Positions 50,001-54,638 of a stretch of 64,000 nucleotides of DNA are shown here, in pieces. Position 1 is the first letter of the stretch. Each line of letters opens with the position of its first letter. Where the stretch lies: NCBI GenBank assembly GCA_008711295.1, contig VUYV01000812.1:1-64000 (forward strand), read 5' to 3'. Made by a program: the position numbers and the translations under genes. The notes beneath the pieces were generated by a model that saw nothing but the letters and a program-made list of their open reading frames with translations, was not told the origin of the DNA and made no database searches. This DNA is from Anarhynchus alexandrinus (Eukaryota > Chordata > Aves > Charadriiformes > Charadriidae).

Positions 50001-53000
50001 AAAATATTTATCATTTGCAGTTGTGGGAGACCAACCTGACACACCTTTGTATTTTTCTTCTTCCCTCTTTTTTTTTCATTCTAATCCTACAGAATGCTAA
50101 TTCTAATCATACAGAATACATTTTCAGGGTAATTTATTGTTTTCAGTTAAACTTTTAGCTGGACGTTTGTGGTATTAAAACTTTTGGCAGGATTAAATGC
50201 AAATGCCAGGTGAGTCTGATGCACTGGGTTTGGAAAGCTGTACTGGTTCTAACCAGATCGCTGAGGATCTCACCCTCTCCCCTCCTCGTTACCCCTGGTT
50301 TCTTGTACTAAGCTCTGTACCCTGTGTGAAGAACATTGCCCAGGAGCTAGTGCAGAGCAACACAGGAGCCTTTTGTTTTGGGACAGATTGTTTGACATTA
50401 ACCACATGTCTCACATATTAAAATCTTACCCCAGAATGTGTCAGATGTGCCATTTTAAGCCAGGGTCCAAAGCAGTCTCCTCCAGTGAAGTGCTGGTTCC
50501 ACAAATAAGCACGTTTATGTTTATTAACTCCCCCTTTCTCTTCAACAGGATGACTTGCTGTCCTTGAAAGTTGTCAGCGTCCTCCACCACCTCAGCATCA
50601 AAAGAGCCATTCAGGTTTTGAGAATAAATAACTTCGAGCCCAACTGTCTGCGCAGGAGGCCGTCTGATGAGGTACTGCTTTAAGATGAAGCTGTGGAGAA
50701 GAATCCTCTCGGGTTTTTCCCTGGTGTTTCTGATTATTCCTGCTCTGCCCTCTCCTTTCCTCCACCTGCCACAGCCCCAGACTCACGTCTCCTTGCCAAA
50801 TCTCCCACTCCTCTTCCTATCCAACAGCTGGCTGCTTTGGTTAGTCTCTAATGTGCTGTCTGGAACATAAATCATCTTGAGCTTAGTGCACTGTTACTGT
50901 AAGTCTTGTGTAACTCCCTGGAAAATTGATGGTTGTGTCAAAATTTTCTGTGTAAAAGGAGTTTGGCTCTCTTACCAGACAAGAGACTGCCATCAGTTTG
51001 TTTTGGAAGCAGCGTATGCTGGATAGGGCAATGGATGATGAAGCAACCCAGACTCTTGGATTTAGATTCACAATGTGTATCTGCAAGAAAAGCACAGCGG
51101 CTCATGGAGATACTTACTTACATTTTCAGTTCTACTGGCAGAAATTGCAAGTAGTCCTAGTGCACAGTAGGATAATCAAATGACAAGAAGCATAATACAA
51201 ACCTGCGCACTGCCCAGACCCATCTCCACCTTGGCATTGCTGCAAGATAGCAATCCAAAAAGAGGTTTTTTTCTCAAGTGCAAAGTGGGCTTGCATTCAT
51301 TAAGGGCAGCAGGAGAGGTTTGTTTTGGTAAGGATTGGGGCTGAGGCAGGTGAGTTGGGAAGTTTCTTTAACTGCCTGTTCTTCCTGTCCACAGAATAAT
51401 GTCACGCCTTCTGAGGTCACCCAGTGGACCAATCATCGCGTGATGGAGTGGTTACGCTCCGTTGATCTGGCAGAGTATGCACCTAACCTGCGGGGGAGCG
51501 GTGTGCATGGTGGACTGATGGTAAGAGTTTAGGCTGTCTTGTTCCATTTAATTAAAAAAAATAGGGCTGAGAATTGCTAGAGCAAAGTTCTGACATTATC
51601 TTTGCTGCACACACCTTATCTTCTTACTCTGCTTAATAAGAAGTTGCTATCAAAATTTATTACTCTATAGTTTAAAGGACATGAGTGTCTTGGGCAGAAT
51701 TAGTGTAGGCAGCAATTAGTTTGATTATCTGTATTCCGCTCACAATTTAATTTAGGTAGGGCATACTCCACCACCTGTCCTATGATGCTGTACACTGCTA
51801 TCACGCTGTTAAACAGCCACCGTCTTCCTTCCTAGACTTAGGTATGTTTTTATTTTGTGAGGAAGGCTTGTTACTTTTGTAAAATCCATGATTTCAATGT
51901 CAAACCAGGATCGTATTTAATTGCTGTAGCATCGGATACTCCAGACAAGAGACTTACACTTGCAGAATTTTGTTGTGGTGATTAAGAAGTATATCCTTGC
52001 TCCAAATACCTTATGTCTCTGTATTTTCCATCATTCCTCTGGCTACATTTTCCAGCATTAGAGGATGGTAGGTATATGTTTTGTGGCAGCTTCACACCTT
52101 ACATGAGTTAAGGGTGGATTTATCTGTTGCTTTCTTCTTACCTGCCAATTTGTTTATTTATAACTCAAGAAGGAAAGCCTGGAGGTAGCATTTTATGAAT
52201 CCTTTAACTAGTTAACTCTGTTTTCTCCCTCTTGGTTGTATGTTTCCTCTAAAAAAAACCCAACCAAACAACAACCTAAAGCAACCTTAGGAAGTGGCCA
52301 ACATAGGTGTGCCTATTGATCTCCTTGAGACCTTATTTGACAATACTGCCTTCTGCTGGATTCTCTGTGATTTGATTAATAGGTTTTGGAGCCTCGTTTC
52401 AATGTAGAAACCATGGCACAGTTGCTGAACATCCCACCAAACAAGACGCTACTGAGGCGGCACTTGGCGACTCATTTCAACCTCCTCATTGGACAGGAGG
52501 CCCAGCAGCAGAAACGCGAAGCCATGGAGTCCCCAGACTATGTCCTCTTAACAGCAACTGCCAAAGTAAAGGTAGGTCACTTGTTCTGGGTCGGTGCATG
52601 AGCTTACAGGCAGGACATTCAGATCTCCAGTGTGCTGTTTTTATCCGTGATTGGAGGGCAGTTCAGTAAGGTCTGACAAAAGGGACTGACTGCTAATGAA
52701 AGAAGCATGAGAGCAGGACTCAGCAGATCTGGGTTTGACACTTGTGTCTACTATGAACGCACCACAACTCAGCCTCGCATATGCACAGACAAGAGGTAGC
52801 AGTCTTGTGTGTTGTCCTTCTGTCTGTTCTATAAGATGTTTGGGAGAGAGGCTGTCTCTTACTGTTTATAGGCTCACAATTTAATGCAGTGGGATTCTAA
52901 ACTCATTTGCAATCCTTTGCATGGTGTTGTCTTAGCAATGGTAGAATGAGGGGACACATCTTGTTCTTTCAGATGTGATTACTGTGAAATACAGCTATTC

Positions 53001-54638
53001 AGAAGATCTTTGTTTAGGAGAGCACTGGGGTTTTGACCCTTCATCATTGAAACACCAGTGCAAGAGTAAGAGATCTGTTAATTCTTTGCTGATTCTCTAA
53101 CTTCTTGTCAATTTTCTCTTCACTTGTAAGCCAAAGAAACTTGCCTTTAGCAATTTCGGGAGCCTGAGGAAGAAGAAGCAAGATGATGTGGAAGAGTATG
53201 TGTGTCCTATGGAGCTGGGACGGGCATCTGGAAGTGGGTCGAAGAAGGGTTTTAAGCCTGGCCTGGATATCCGAGTGTATGACGATGATGATTTGGACAG
53301 GCTGGAGCAGGTAAGCCAGTTCTAGCAGTTTGGAGTCCTTGACTGTGCTGTCGGGTTTGGTGGAAAACCTTCCTTTTCTCAGGGAAGTCTTCCTTTTGCT
53401 TTGACCCGTGAAGGTCCTGACTTCTTGCAGTCACGCAGCATTACTAGCAAAAGTGTCTCTTGGCCCAAGGAGGCTCAAGCTGTGAATGCAGCGCTTTTAG
53501 GACCTACTTCGGCATAACTGTCCTCTCCCGACGTGGCACACTCCTCCCGTGCTCTGACCATGTTGGGTGTAATCAAGCAGTTACATTATGTGCTGCACTT
53601 AATTGCCACTCTGTCGTGGCATACAATGAATTGATTGTATTACTGATTTATTATTCATTATCTGTTTTTTGTAGATGGAAGATTCGGAAGGGACAGTGAG
53701 GCAAATAGGAGCGTTTTCTGAAGGCATCAACAACTTGACGGTAAGGCTTAAAAGTGGGGTCTGTGGAATAAGATCTTTGTTTCTGCAAGATGGGTATAAA
53801 CCCCTTGGCAGTCGCTAGTATTAAATAGTGATGCTATTTAATAGCAATGCTATTTAATACAAATACACTAAGTACAATTTTTCTTTGCTATTACTGGCTC
53901 TGTCAAGCAGCTGAGTTTTGGAGTTTTGGGGGCAATTGCTTTGATCAATTTTAGTGCATAGCAGGACCTAGTCTTTGGATAGAGTGAAGCGCCGCTGGTC
54001 TCTGAGGGCTAACGTATATAAAATACTGTGCAAATTACGGGTATAGTGAAGCCTCATCAGAACTAGCGGTCAGTTGAAATCCTTTGGGTTTTTTGTACAA
54101 GGACAAAGGGGAAAAGAAAAATTAGCGGTTGAGAAAGATACCCGCACATCCTGGCCTGGAGGTTCCCCTGGCTGGTAGTGGTGGTCCATGGTCACCATCC
54201 CTCTTTGCTGACTCTCCACCCTCCAGGGAGGGCAGAGGACAATGGCAGTTGGCTTTAGGCCGGCGGGTTGCCCTTGGGTGGTGGGTTGCCAACTGAGGGT
54301 CATGGTGCGTTTTCTTGGTGGAAGCCCAGCCCCAGCCTGCGCTCCCCCAGACATTTGGGCCAGCAGAAAGGGGACCGAGCTGCAAGCTGGTCAGGAACCA
54401 GCACGGGTGAAAAATGTCCTCAGCAGAAGAAATTGGTGGCTGGCAGGGCTGACAGCGCCATTTGCTGCCGGGCACAGGACTGGACCATACCAAGTGCTTG
54501 ATTTTAGTTGTGAGGGCCTAAACCTTGACTCTTCCCTCCTCTCCTTTCTAGCACATGTTGAAAGAAGACGAAATGTTTAAAGACTTTGCGACTCGCTCTC
54601 CGAGCACCAGTATAACAGATGAGGACTCCAACGTGTGA
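2036..54638 (+). CDS. PPFIBP1: Liprin-beta-1, 29 coding exons (span includes introns)
   Basis: Liprin-beta scaffold protein. Established for the family: liprin-beta-1 pairs with liprin-alpha through its SAM domains, belongs to the LAR-phosphatase-interacting group, and works in cortical platforms near focal adhesions, including with KANK1. Seen here: exons listed separately join in frame to 1035 residues when all are used, or 1013 without the two microexons, close to the roughly 1000 residues I recall for the human protein. Order of parts: conserved N terminus beginning MMSDASDM, coiled coil at about 95-360, Ser/Pro-rich linker at 360-660, SAM1 about 668-733, SAM2 about 747-811, SAM3 about 828-900, basic and acidic tail ending DSNV. 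The start is the first ATG of a tandem ATG pair at 2036; the family begins MMSD. No frameshift or premature stop was found. The exon chain was assembled by eye from reading frame, splice consensus and recalled family sequence. Confidence 0.97.
2100..4144. other. PPFIBP1 intron after coding exon 1
   Basis: About 2.0 kb, AT-rich. I see no repeat, RNA gene or extra exon. Confidence 0.8.
4145..4350 (+). CDS. PPFIBP1: PPFIBP1 coding exon 2, residues 22-90
   Basis: Follows acceptor CTCCAG. Encodes [16 protein letters not shown] and continues through [16 protein letters not shown] to EWLQSQM, the most conserved N-terminal block of liprin-beta. Ends phase 0 at donor ATG|GTACGG. Confidence 0.97.
9881..10190 (+). 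promoter_or_regulatory. PPFIBP1: CpG-rich patch, candidate internal PPFIBP1 promoter
   Basis: By eye about 25 CpG dinucleotides fall within 310 bases, with high GC, against a nearly CpG-free intron on both sides. There is no clear TATA box. It lies directly 5' of a short exon-like frame with a perfect donor, which is the usual layout of a CpG-type promoter. Promoter function is inference. Confidence 0.6.
10196..10264 (+). CDS. PPFIBP1: Putative alternative first coding exon of PPFIBP1
   Basis: Open frame with ATGs at 10196, 10208 and 10217 running to AAG|GTAAGG at 10264. The donor falls in phase 0, matching the phase-0 start of coding exon 3 at 15144, so splicing would replace residues 1-90 by up to 23 residues ([16 protein letters not shown], then HCVWLNK). 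Only the third ATG (10217) has A at -3 and G at +4; the first two have poor context, and an out-of-frame ATG at 10192 opens an 11-codon upstream frame. A 16-residue leader starting MEYSW is therefore the likelier product. The CpG-rich patch just upstream supports a transcription start. Shorter N-terminal isoforms of mammalian PPFIBP1 exist as I recall, but I cannot confirm that this exon corresponds to one. Confidence 0.6.
15144..15230 (+). CDS. PPFIBP1: PPFIBP1 coding exon 3, residues 91-119
   Basis: Follows TTTTTCAG. Encodes [20 protein letters not shown] then NDKESLVLQ, the start of the coiled coil. 87 nt, phase 0 to 0, donor CAA|GTGAGT. Confidence 0.96.
15231..16390. other. PPFIBP1 intron after coding exon 3
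   Basis: About 1.2 kb. No additional exon or repeat is visible. Its 3' end is TGTGCAG directly followed by GTAAGT in the exon (see findings). Confidence 0.8.
16391..16504 (+). CDS. PPFIBP1: PPFIBP1 coding exon 4, residues 120-157
   Basis: Encodes [20 protein letters not shown] and on to NATEEMLQQ, regular coiled-coil heptads. 114 nt, phase 0 to 0, donor CAG|GTATTT. The exon's first six bases are GTAAGT, itself a perfect donor sequence, so its 5' edge is a juxtaposed acceptor and donor. Confidence 0.96.
16505..17061. other. PPFIBP1 intron after coding exon 4
   Basis: 557 bases with nothing recognisable beyond splice signals. Confidence 0.8.
17062..17193 (+). CDS. PPFIBP1: PPFIBP1 coding exon 5, residues 158-201
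   Basis: Encodes [20 protein letters not shown], then coiled coil ending YEDRFRDTE. 132 nt, phase 0 to 0, acceptor GAATCAG, donor GAG|GTGAGT. Confidence 0.97.
17262..17279 (+). repeat. 18-base T homopolymer
   Basis: An uninterrupted run of T about 70 bases into the intron after coding exon 5. It could be an old retroposon tail in antisense or simple slippage; no flanking element is recognised. Confidence 0.9.
23061..23308 (-). mobile_element. CR1 LINE fragment, 3' end, antisense to PPFIBP1
   Basis: On the minus strand the frame from 23324 down to 23142 reads through the C-terminal end of a CR1 reverse transcriptase ([20 protein letters not shown] and [16 protein letters not shown]) and stops at the expected place. 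The 3' end carries the ATTCTATGATT tail typical of CR1. Similarity to CR1 ends near 23308, so this is a short 5'-truncated copy, as most avian CR1 insertions are. The frame has no stop over the retained part, which suggests a fairly young copy. I saw no clear target-site duplication, in keeping with CR1 behaviour. Confidence 0.93.
23864..23956 (+). CDS. PPFIBP1: PPFIBP1 coding exon 6, residues 202-232
   Basis: Encodes [20 protein letters not shown] then [11 protein letters not shown]. 93 nt, phase 0 to 0, acceptor CACTCAG, donor AAA|GTAAGT. Same size and phase as the next exon and aligns to it without gaps. Confidence 0.96.
24452..24544 (+). CDS. PPFIBP1: PPFIBP1 coding exon 7, residues 233-263 (likely cassette)
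   Basis: Encodes [20 protein letters not shown] then [11 protein letters not shown]. 93 nt, phase 0 to 0. The donor AAG|GTGTAG departs from consensus at +4 to +6, compatible with regulated use. I recall human isoforms that include or skip the matching segment. The last residues (SQMLK) differ from the WESLK I recall in human. Confidence 0.92.
24545..26309. other. PPFIBP1 intron after coding exon 7
   Basis: About 1.8 kb. A 55-codon open stretch from ATG 26053 to a stop at 26217 was examined as a possible exon and rejected. Nothing else is visible. Confidence 0.75.
26310..26424 (+). CDS. PPFIBP1: PPFIBP1 coding exon 8, residues 264-301
   Basis: Encodes [20 protein letters not shown] then [18 protein letters not shown], coiled coil. 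115 nt, ends phase 1, acceptor GTTACAG, donor AGAG|GTAAGA. Confidence 0.97.
26425..27656. other. PPFIBP1 intron before first microexon
   Basis: About 1.2 kb, AT-rich. The last 40 bases contain two TGC trinucleotides, one six bases from the acceptor (CCTGCACAG). Confidence 0.75.
27657..27689 (+). CDS. PPFIBP1: PPFIBP1 33-nt microexon A, residues 302-312
   Basis: Bounded by CTGCACAG| and |GTAAGG. Phase 1 to 1, so inclusion or skipping keeps the frame. It turns LDR-D-IEVQ into [20 protein letters not shown] recall a closely similar ENFKKKLKEK segment in a human isoform, which supports a genuine microexon. It adds 11 mostly charged residues inside the coiled coil. TGC next to the acceptor is the pattern reported for neuronal microexons regulated by SRRM4; brain-specific use here is inference. 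Confidence 0.88.
27690..29017. other. PPFIBP1 intron after first microexon
   Basis: About 1.3 kb, AT-rich, with no recognisable feature. Confidence 0.75.
29018..29079 (+). CDS. PPFIBP1: PPFIBP1 coding exon 10, residues 313-333
   Basis: Encodes [20 protein letters not shown] after completing a split codon: Asp if microexon A is skipped, Asn if included. 62 nt, acceptor GTTTTTAG, donor AAG|GTAGCA. Confidence 0.96.
29080..29793. other. PPFIBP1 intron after coding exon 10
   Basis: 714 bases, nothing recognisable. Confidence 0.75.
29794..29869 (+). CDS. PPFIBP1: PPFIBP1 coding exon 11, residues 334-358
   Basis: Encodes [20 protein letters not shown] then VILAQ, the end of the main coiled coil. 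76 nt, ends phase 1, acceptor ATTTTAG, donor CAAG|GTAAAA. Confidence 0.96.
29870..32604. other. PPFIBP1 intron after coding exon 11
   Basis: About 2.7 kb. Scattered open frames on both strands have no family resemblance. No repeat was recognised. Confidence 0.75.
32605..32762 (+). CDS. PPFIBP1: PPFIBP1 coding exon 12, residues 359-411
   Basis: Encodes a Ser/Asp/Pro-rich linker: [20 protein letters not shown], then [14 protein letters not shown] and NVNIHEE. 158 nt, ends phase 0, acceptor CCTTCAG, donor GAG|GTATCT. The linker is less conserved than its neighbours; the SPTPV-SP core is the anchor to the family. Confidence 0.92.
32763..33672. other. PPFIBP1 intron after coding exon 12
   Basis: 910 bases. 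A short local duplication of TGTCAAACATAG occurs at about 33026-33060. Nothing else. Confidence 0.75.
33673..33803 (+). CDS. PPFIBP1: PPFIBP1 coding exon 13, residues 412-454
   Basis: Encodes [20 protein letters not shown] then [22 protein letters not shown]. The ILQISIPS core matches the human ILQVSIPS I recall. 131 nt, ends phase 2, acceptor TTTTTAG, donor GAG|GTATTA. Confidence 0.93.
33804..35407. other. PPFIBP1 intron after coding exon 13
   Basis: About 1.6 kb. Has a short direct repeat of ATTAAATCTTTTTCAGT (33979-34020) and ends with the 39-base pyrimidine tract listed next. Confidence 0.75.
35365..35403 (+). repeat. (TTTTC)n pyrimidine microsatellite at a splice acceptor
   Basis: An uninterrupted run of 39 pyrimidines, a degenerate TTTTC repeat ending in a long T run, abuts the acceptor of coding exon 14. 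Such tracts bind PTBP1 and U2AF and are prone to length change. Confidence 0.9.
35408..35461 (+). CDS. PPFIBP1: PPFIBP1 coding exon 14, residues 455-472 (skippable)
   Basis: Encodes [18 protein letters not shown]. 54 nt, phase 2 to 2, so it can be skipped in frame. Donor AGT|GTAAGT. The TQLCD core supports the match to the family. Confidence 0.9.
35462..36629. other. PPFIBP1 intron after coding exon 14
   Basis: About 1.2 kb. A 101-codon open frame at 36169-36474 contains a 51-base exon-like segment that was examined and rejected because its phase does not fit. Confidence 0.75.
36630..36690 (+). CDS. PPFIBP1: PPFIBP1 coding exon 15, residues 473-493
   Basis: Completes a Val codon then encodes [20 protein letters not shown], close to the family's [18 protein letters not shown]. 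61 nt, ends phase 0, acceptor GTTTCAG, donor GCG|GTTAGT (weak at +3). Confidence 0.94.
36691..37800. other. PPFIBP1 intron after coding exon 15
   Basis: 1.1 kb with short T runs. Nothing recognisable. Confidence 0.75.
37801..37830 (+). CDS. PPFIBP1: PPFIBP1 30-nt coding exon 16, residues 494-503
   Basis: Encodes [10 protein letters not shown] between CAAACAG and GTAACG. Phase 0 to 0, so skipping is frame-neutral. The donor is followed by a GT-rich stretch. The match to the family (recalled QKTSE) is short, so the call rests mainly on splice signals and phase. Confidence 0.75.
37831..39030. other. PPFIBP1 intron after coding exon 16
   Basis: 1.2 kb. Begins with a GT-rich run (37831-37860). 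Nothing else. Confidence 0.75.
39031..39202 (+). CDS. PPFIBP1: PPFIBP1 coding exon 17, residues 504-560
   Basis: Encodes [20 protein letters not shown], then [20 protein letters not shown] and [11 protein letters not shown]. The basic [11 protein letters not shown] block is a family hallmark. RTASAP (R553-P558) fits the R-[ST]-x-S-x-P 14-3-3 pattern. 172 nt, ends phase 1, acceptor TGAGCAG, donor CTGG|GTAGGT. Confidence 0.96.
39203..40712. other. PPFIBP1 intron before second microexon
   Basis: 1.5 kb. The last 60 bases hold four TGC trinucleotides and a CTCTCCC element ahead of a poor pyrimidine tract, features common upstream of regulated microexons. No other feature. Confidence 0.75.
40713..40745 (+). 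CDS. PPFIBP1: PPFIBP1 33-nt microexon B, residues 561-571
   Basis: Between TCTGAAG and GTATAG; phase 1 to 1. Encodes [11 protein letters not shown], matching a [11 protein letters not shown] segment I recall in human liprin-beta-1. It contains R564-S-A-S-A-P569, a textbook R-S-x-S-x-P motif, and so doubles the RTASAP motif at the end of the preceding exon. The weak pyrimidine tract argues for regulated inclusion. Confidence 0.9.
   Translation: MAVEVQVHLL
40746..43018. other. PPFIBP1 intron after second microexon
   Basis: About 2.3 kb. Open frames of up to about 150 codons show no family resemblance. No repeat was recognised. Confidence 0.75.
43019..43160 (+). CDS. PPFIBP1: PPFIBP1 coding exon 19, residues 572-618
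   Basis: Encodes [20 protein letters not shown], then [19 protein letters not shown]. 142 nt, phase 1 to 2, acceptor TAATAG, donor AAA|GTAAGT. The basic KKKxRGIxKLFGK segment is conserved in liprins-beta. Confidence 0.96.
43443..43571 (+). CDS. PPFIBP1: PPFIBP1 coding exon 20, residues 619-661
   Basis: Encodes [20 protein letters not shown], then [20 protein letters not shown]. 129 nt, phase 2 to 2. Includes RSQS, a basophilic kinase-type site. The introns on either side are short (282 and 679 bases) and hold nothing recognisable, apart from a T run at about 44220-44233. Confidence 0.96.
44251..44401 (+). CDS. PPFIBP1: PPFIBP1 coding exon 21, residues 662-712, SAM1 first half
   Basis: Encodes [20 protein letters not shown], then [20 protein letters not shown]. 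This is the opening of SAM1 (W-x3-Q-V-x2-W-L pattern). 151 nt, phase 2 to 0, acceptor TCTGTAG, donor AAG|GTGAGA. Confidence 0.97.
44402..45626. other. PPFIBP1 intron inside SAM1
   Basis: 1.2 kb, AT-rich, nothing recognisable. Confidence 0.75.
45627..45738 (+). CDS. PPFIBP1: PPFIBP1 coding exon 22, residues 713-749, SAM1 end and SAM2 start
   Basis: Encodes [20 protein letters not shown], which closes SAM1 with its typical LGI-x2-x-LHRKKL helix, then [14 protein letters not shown] entering SAM2. 112 nt, ends phase 1. The next intron is only 147 bases. Confidence 0.97.
45886..45974 (+). CDS. PPFIBP1: PPFIBP1 coding exon 23, residues 750-779, SAM2
   Basis: Encodes [20 protein letters not shown] then [10 protein letters not shown], the central helices of SAM2. 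89 nt, ends phase 0, donor GTG|GTGAGT. Confidence 0.97.
45975..50548. other. PPFIBP1 intron inside SAM2 (4.6 kb)
   Basis: Contains a GC-richer stretch at about 46140-46680 with overlapping open frames that look like composition effects, a 23-base near-perfect inverted repeat at 46639-46661, and an AT-rich low-complexity patch at about 48500-48550. No exon or known repeat was recognised. Confidence 0.75.
46639..46661. repeat. 23-base near-perfect inverted repeat
   Basis: AGCCAGATCAC, a single A, then GTGATCTGGCT. The arms are 11 bases with no mismatch. It lies within the 4.6-kb intron inside SAM2. No known function. Confidence 0.9.
50549..50671 (+). CDS. PPFIBP1: PPFIBP1 coding exon 24, residues 780-820, SAM2 end
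   Basis: Encodes [20 protein letters not shown] then [20 protein letters not shown]. Closes SAM2 and starts the linker to SAM3. 123 nt, phase 0 to 0, acceptor TCAACAG, donor GAG|GTACTG. The following intron (723 bases) holds nothing recognisable. Confidence 0.97.
51395..51520 (+). CDS. PPFIBP1: PPFIBP1 coding exon 25, residues 821-862, SAM3 first half
   Basis: Encodes [20 protein letters not shown] then [20 protein letters not shown] and LM. 126 nt, phase 0 to 0, acceptor GTCCACAG, donor ATG|GTAAGA. The following intron (862 bases) holds nothing recognisable. Confidence 0.97.
52383..52571 (+). CDS. PPFIBP1: PPFIBP1 coding exon 26, residues 863-925, SAM3 second half
   Basis: Encodes [20 protein letters not shown], then [15 protein letters not shown], which completes SAM3, and [12 protein letters not shown]. 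189 nt, phase 0 to 0, donor AAG|GTAGGT. The following intron (559 bases) holds nothing recognisable. Confidence 0.97.
53131..53310 (+). CDS. PPFIBP1: PPFIBP1 coding exon 27, residues 926-985
   Basis: Encodes [20 protein letters not shown], then [20 protein letters not shown] and DRLEQ. The basic then acidic tail is typical of liprin-beta C termini. 180 nt, phase 0 to 0, acceptor TTGTAAG, donor CAG|GTAAGC. The following intron is 364 bases and unremarkable. Confidence 0.97.
53675..53740 (+). CDS. PPFIBP1: PPFIBP1 coding exon 28, residues 986-1007
   Basis: Encodes [20 protein letters not shown] then LT. 66 nt, phase 0 to 0, acceptor TTTGTAG, donor ACG|GTAAGG. An inverted and direct repeat cluster lies 78 bases downstream in the intron. 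Confidence 0.97.
53741..54551. other. PPFIBP1 last intron
   Basis: 811 bases. Contains the GTATTAAATAG repeat cluster at 53818-53860 and a GC-richer part (54140-54480) with chance open frames on both strands. Confidence 0.75.
53818..53860. repeat. Inverted plus direct repeat cluster (GTATTAAATAG)
   Basis: GTATTAAATAG at 53818-53828 is followed by CTATTTAATA at 53834-53843 and CTATTTAATAC at 53850-53860. The first can pair with either of the other two. The two right-hand copies form a direct repeat with a 16-base period. Confidence 0.85.
54552..54638 (+). CDS. PPFIBP1: PPFIBP1 last coding exon, residues 1008-1035 and stop
   Basis: Encodes [20 protein letters not shown] then ITDEDSNV and TGA at 54636. 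Acceptor TTTCTAG. The C-terminal Ser-Asn-Val fits the class I PDZ ligand pattern. Confidence 0.97.
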   Translation, partial: HMLKEDEMFKDFATRSPSTSITDEDSNV

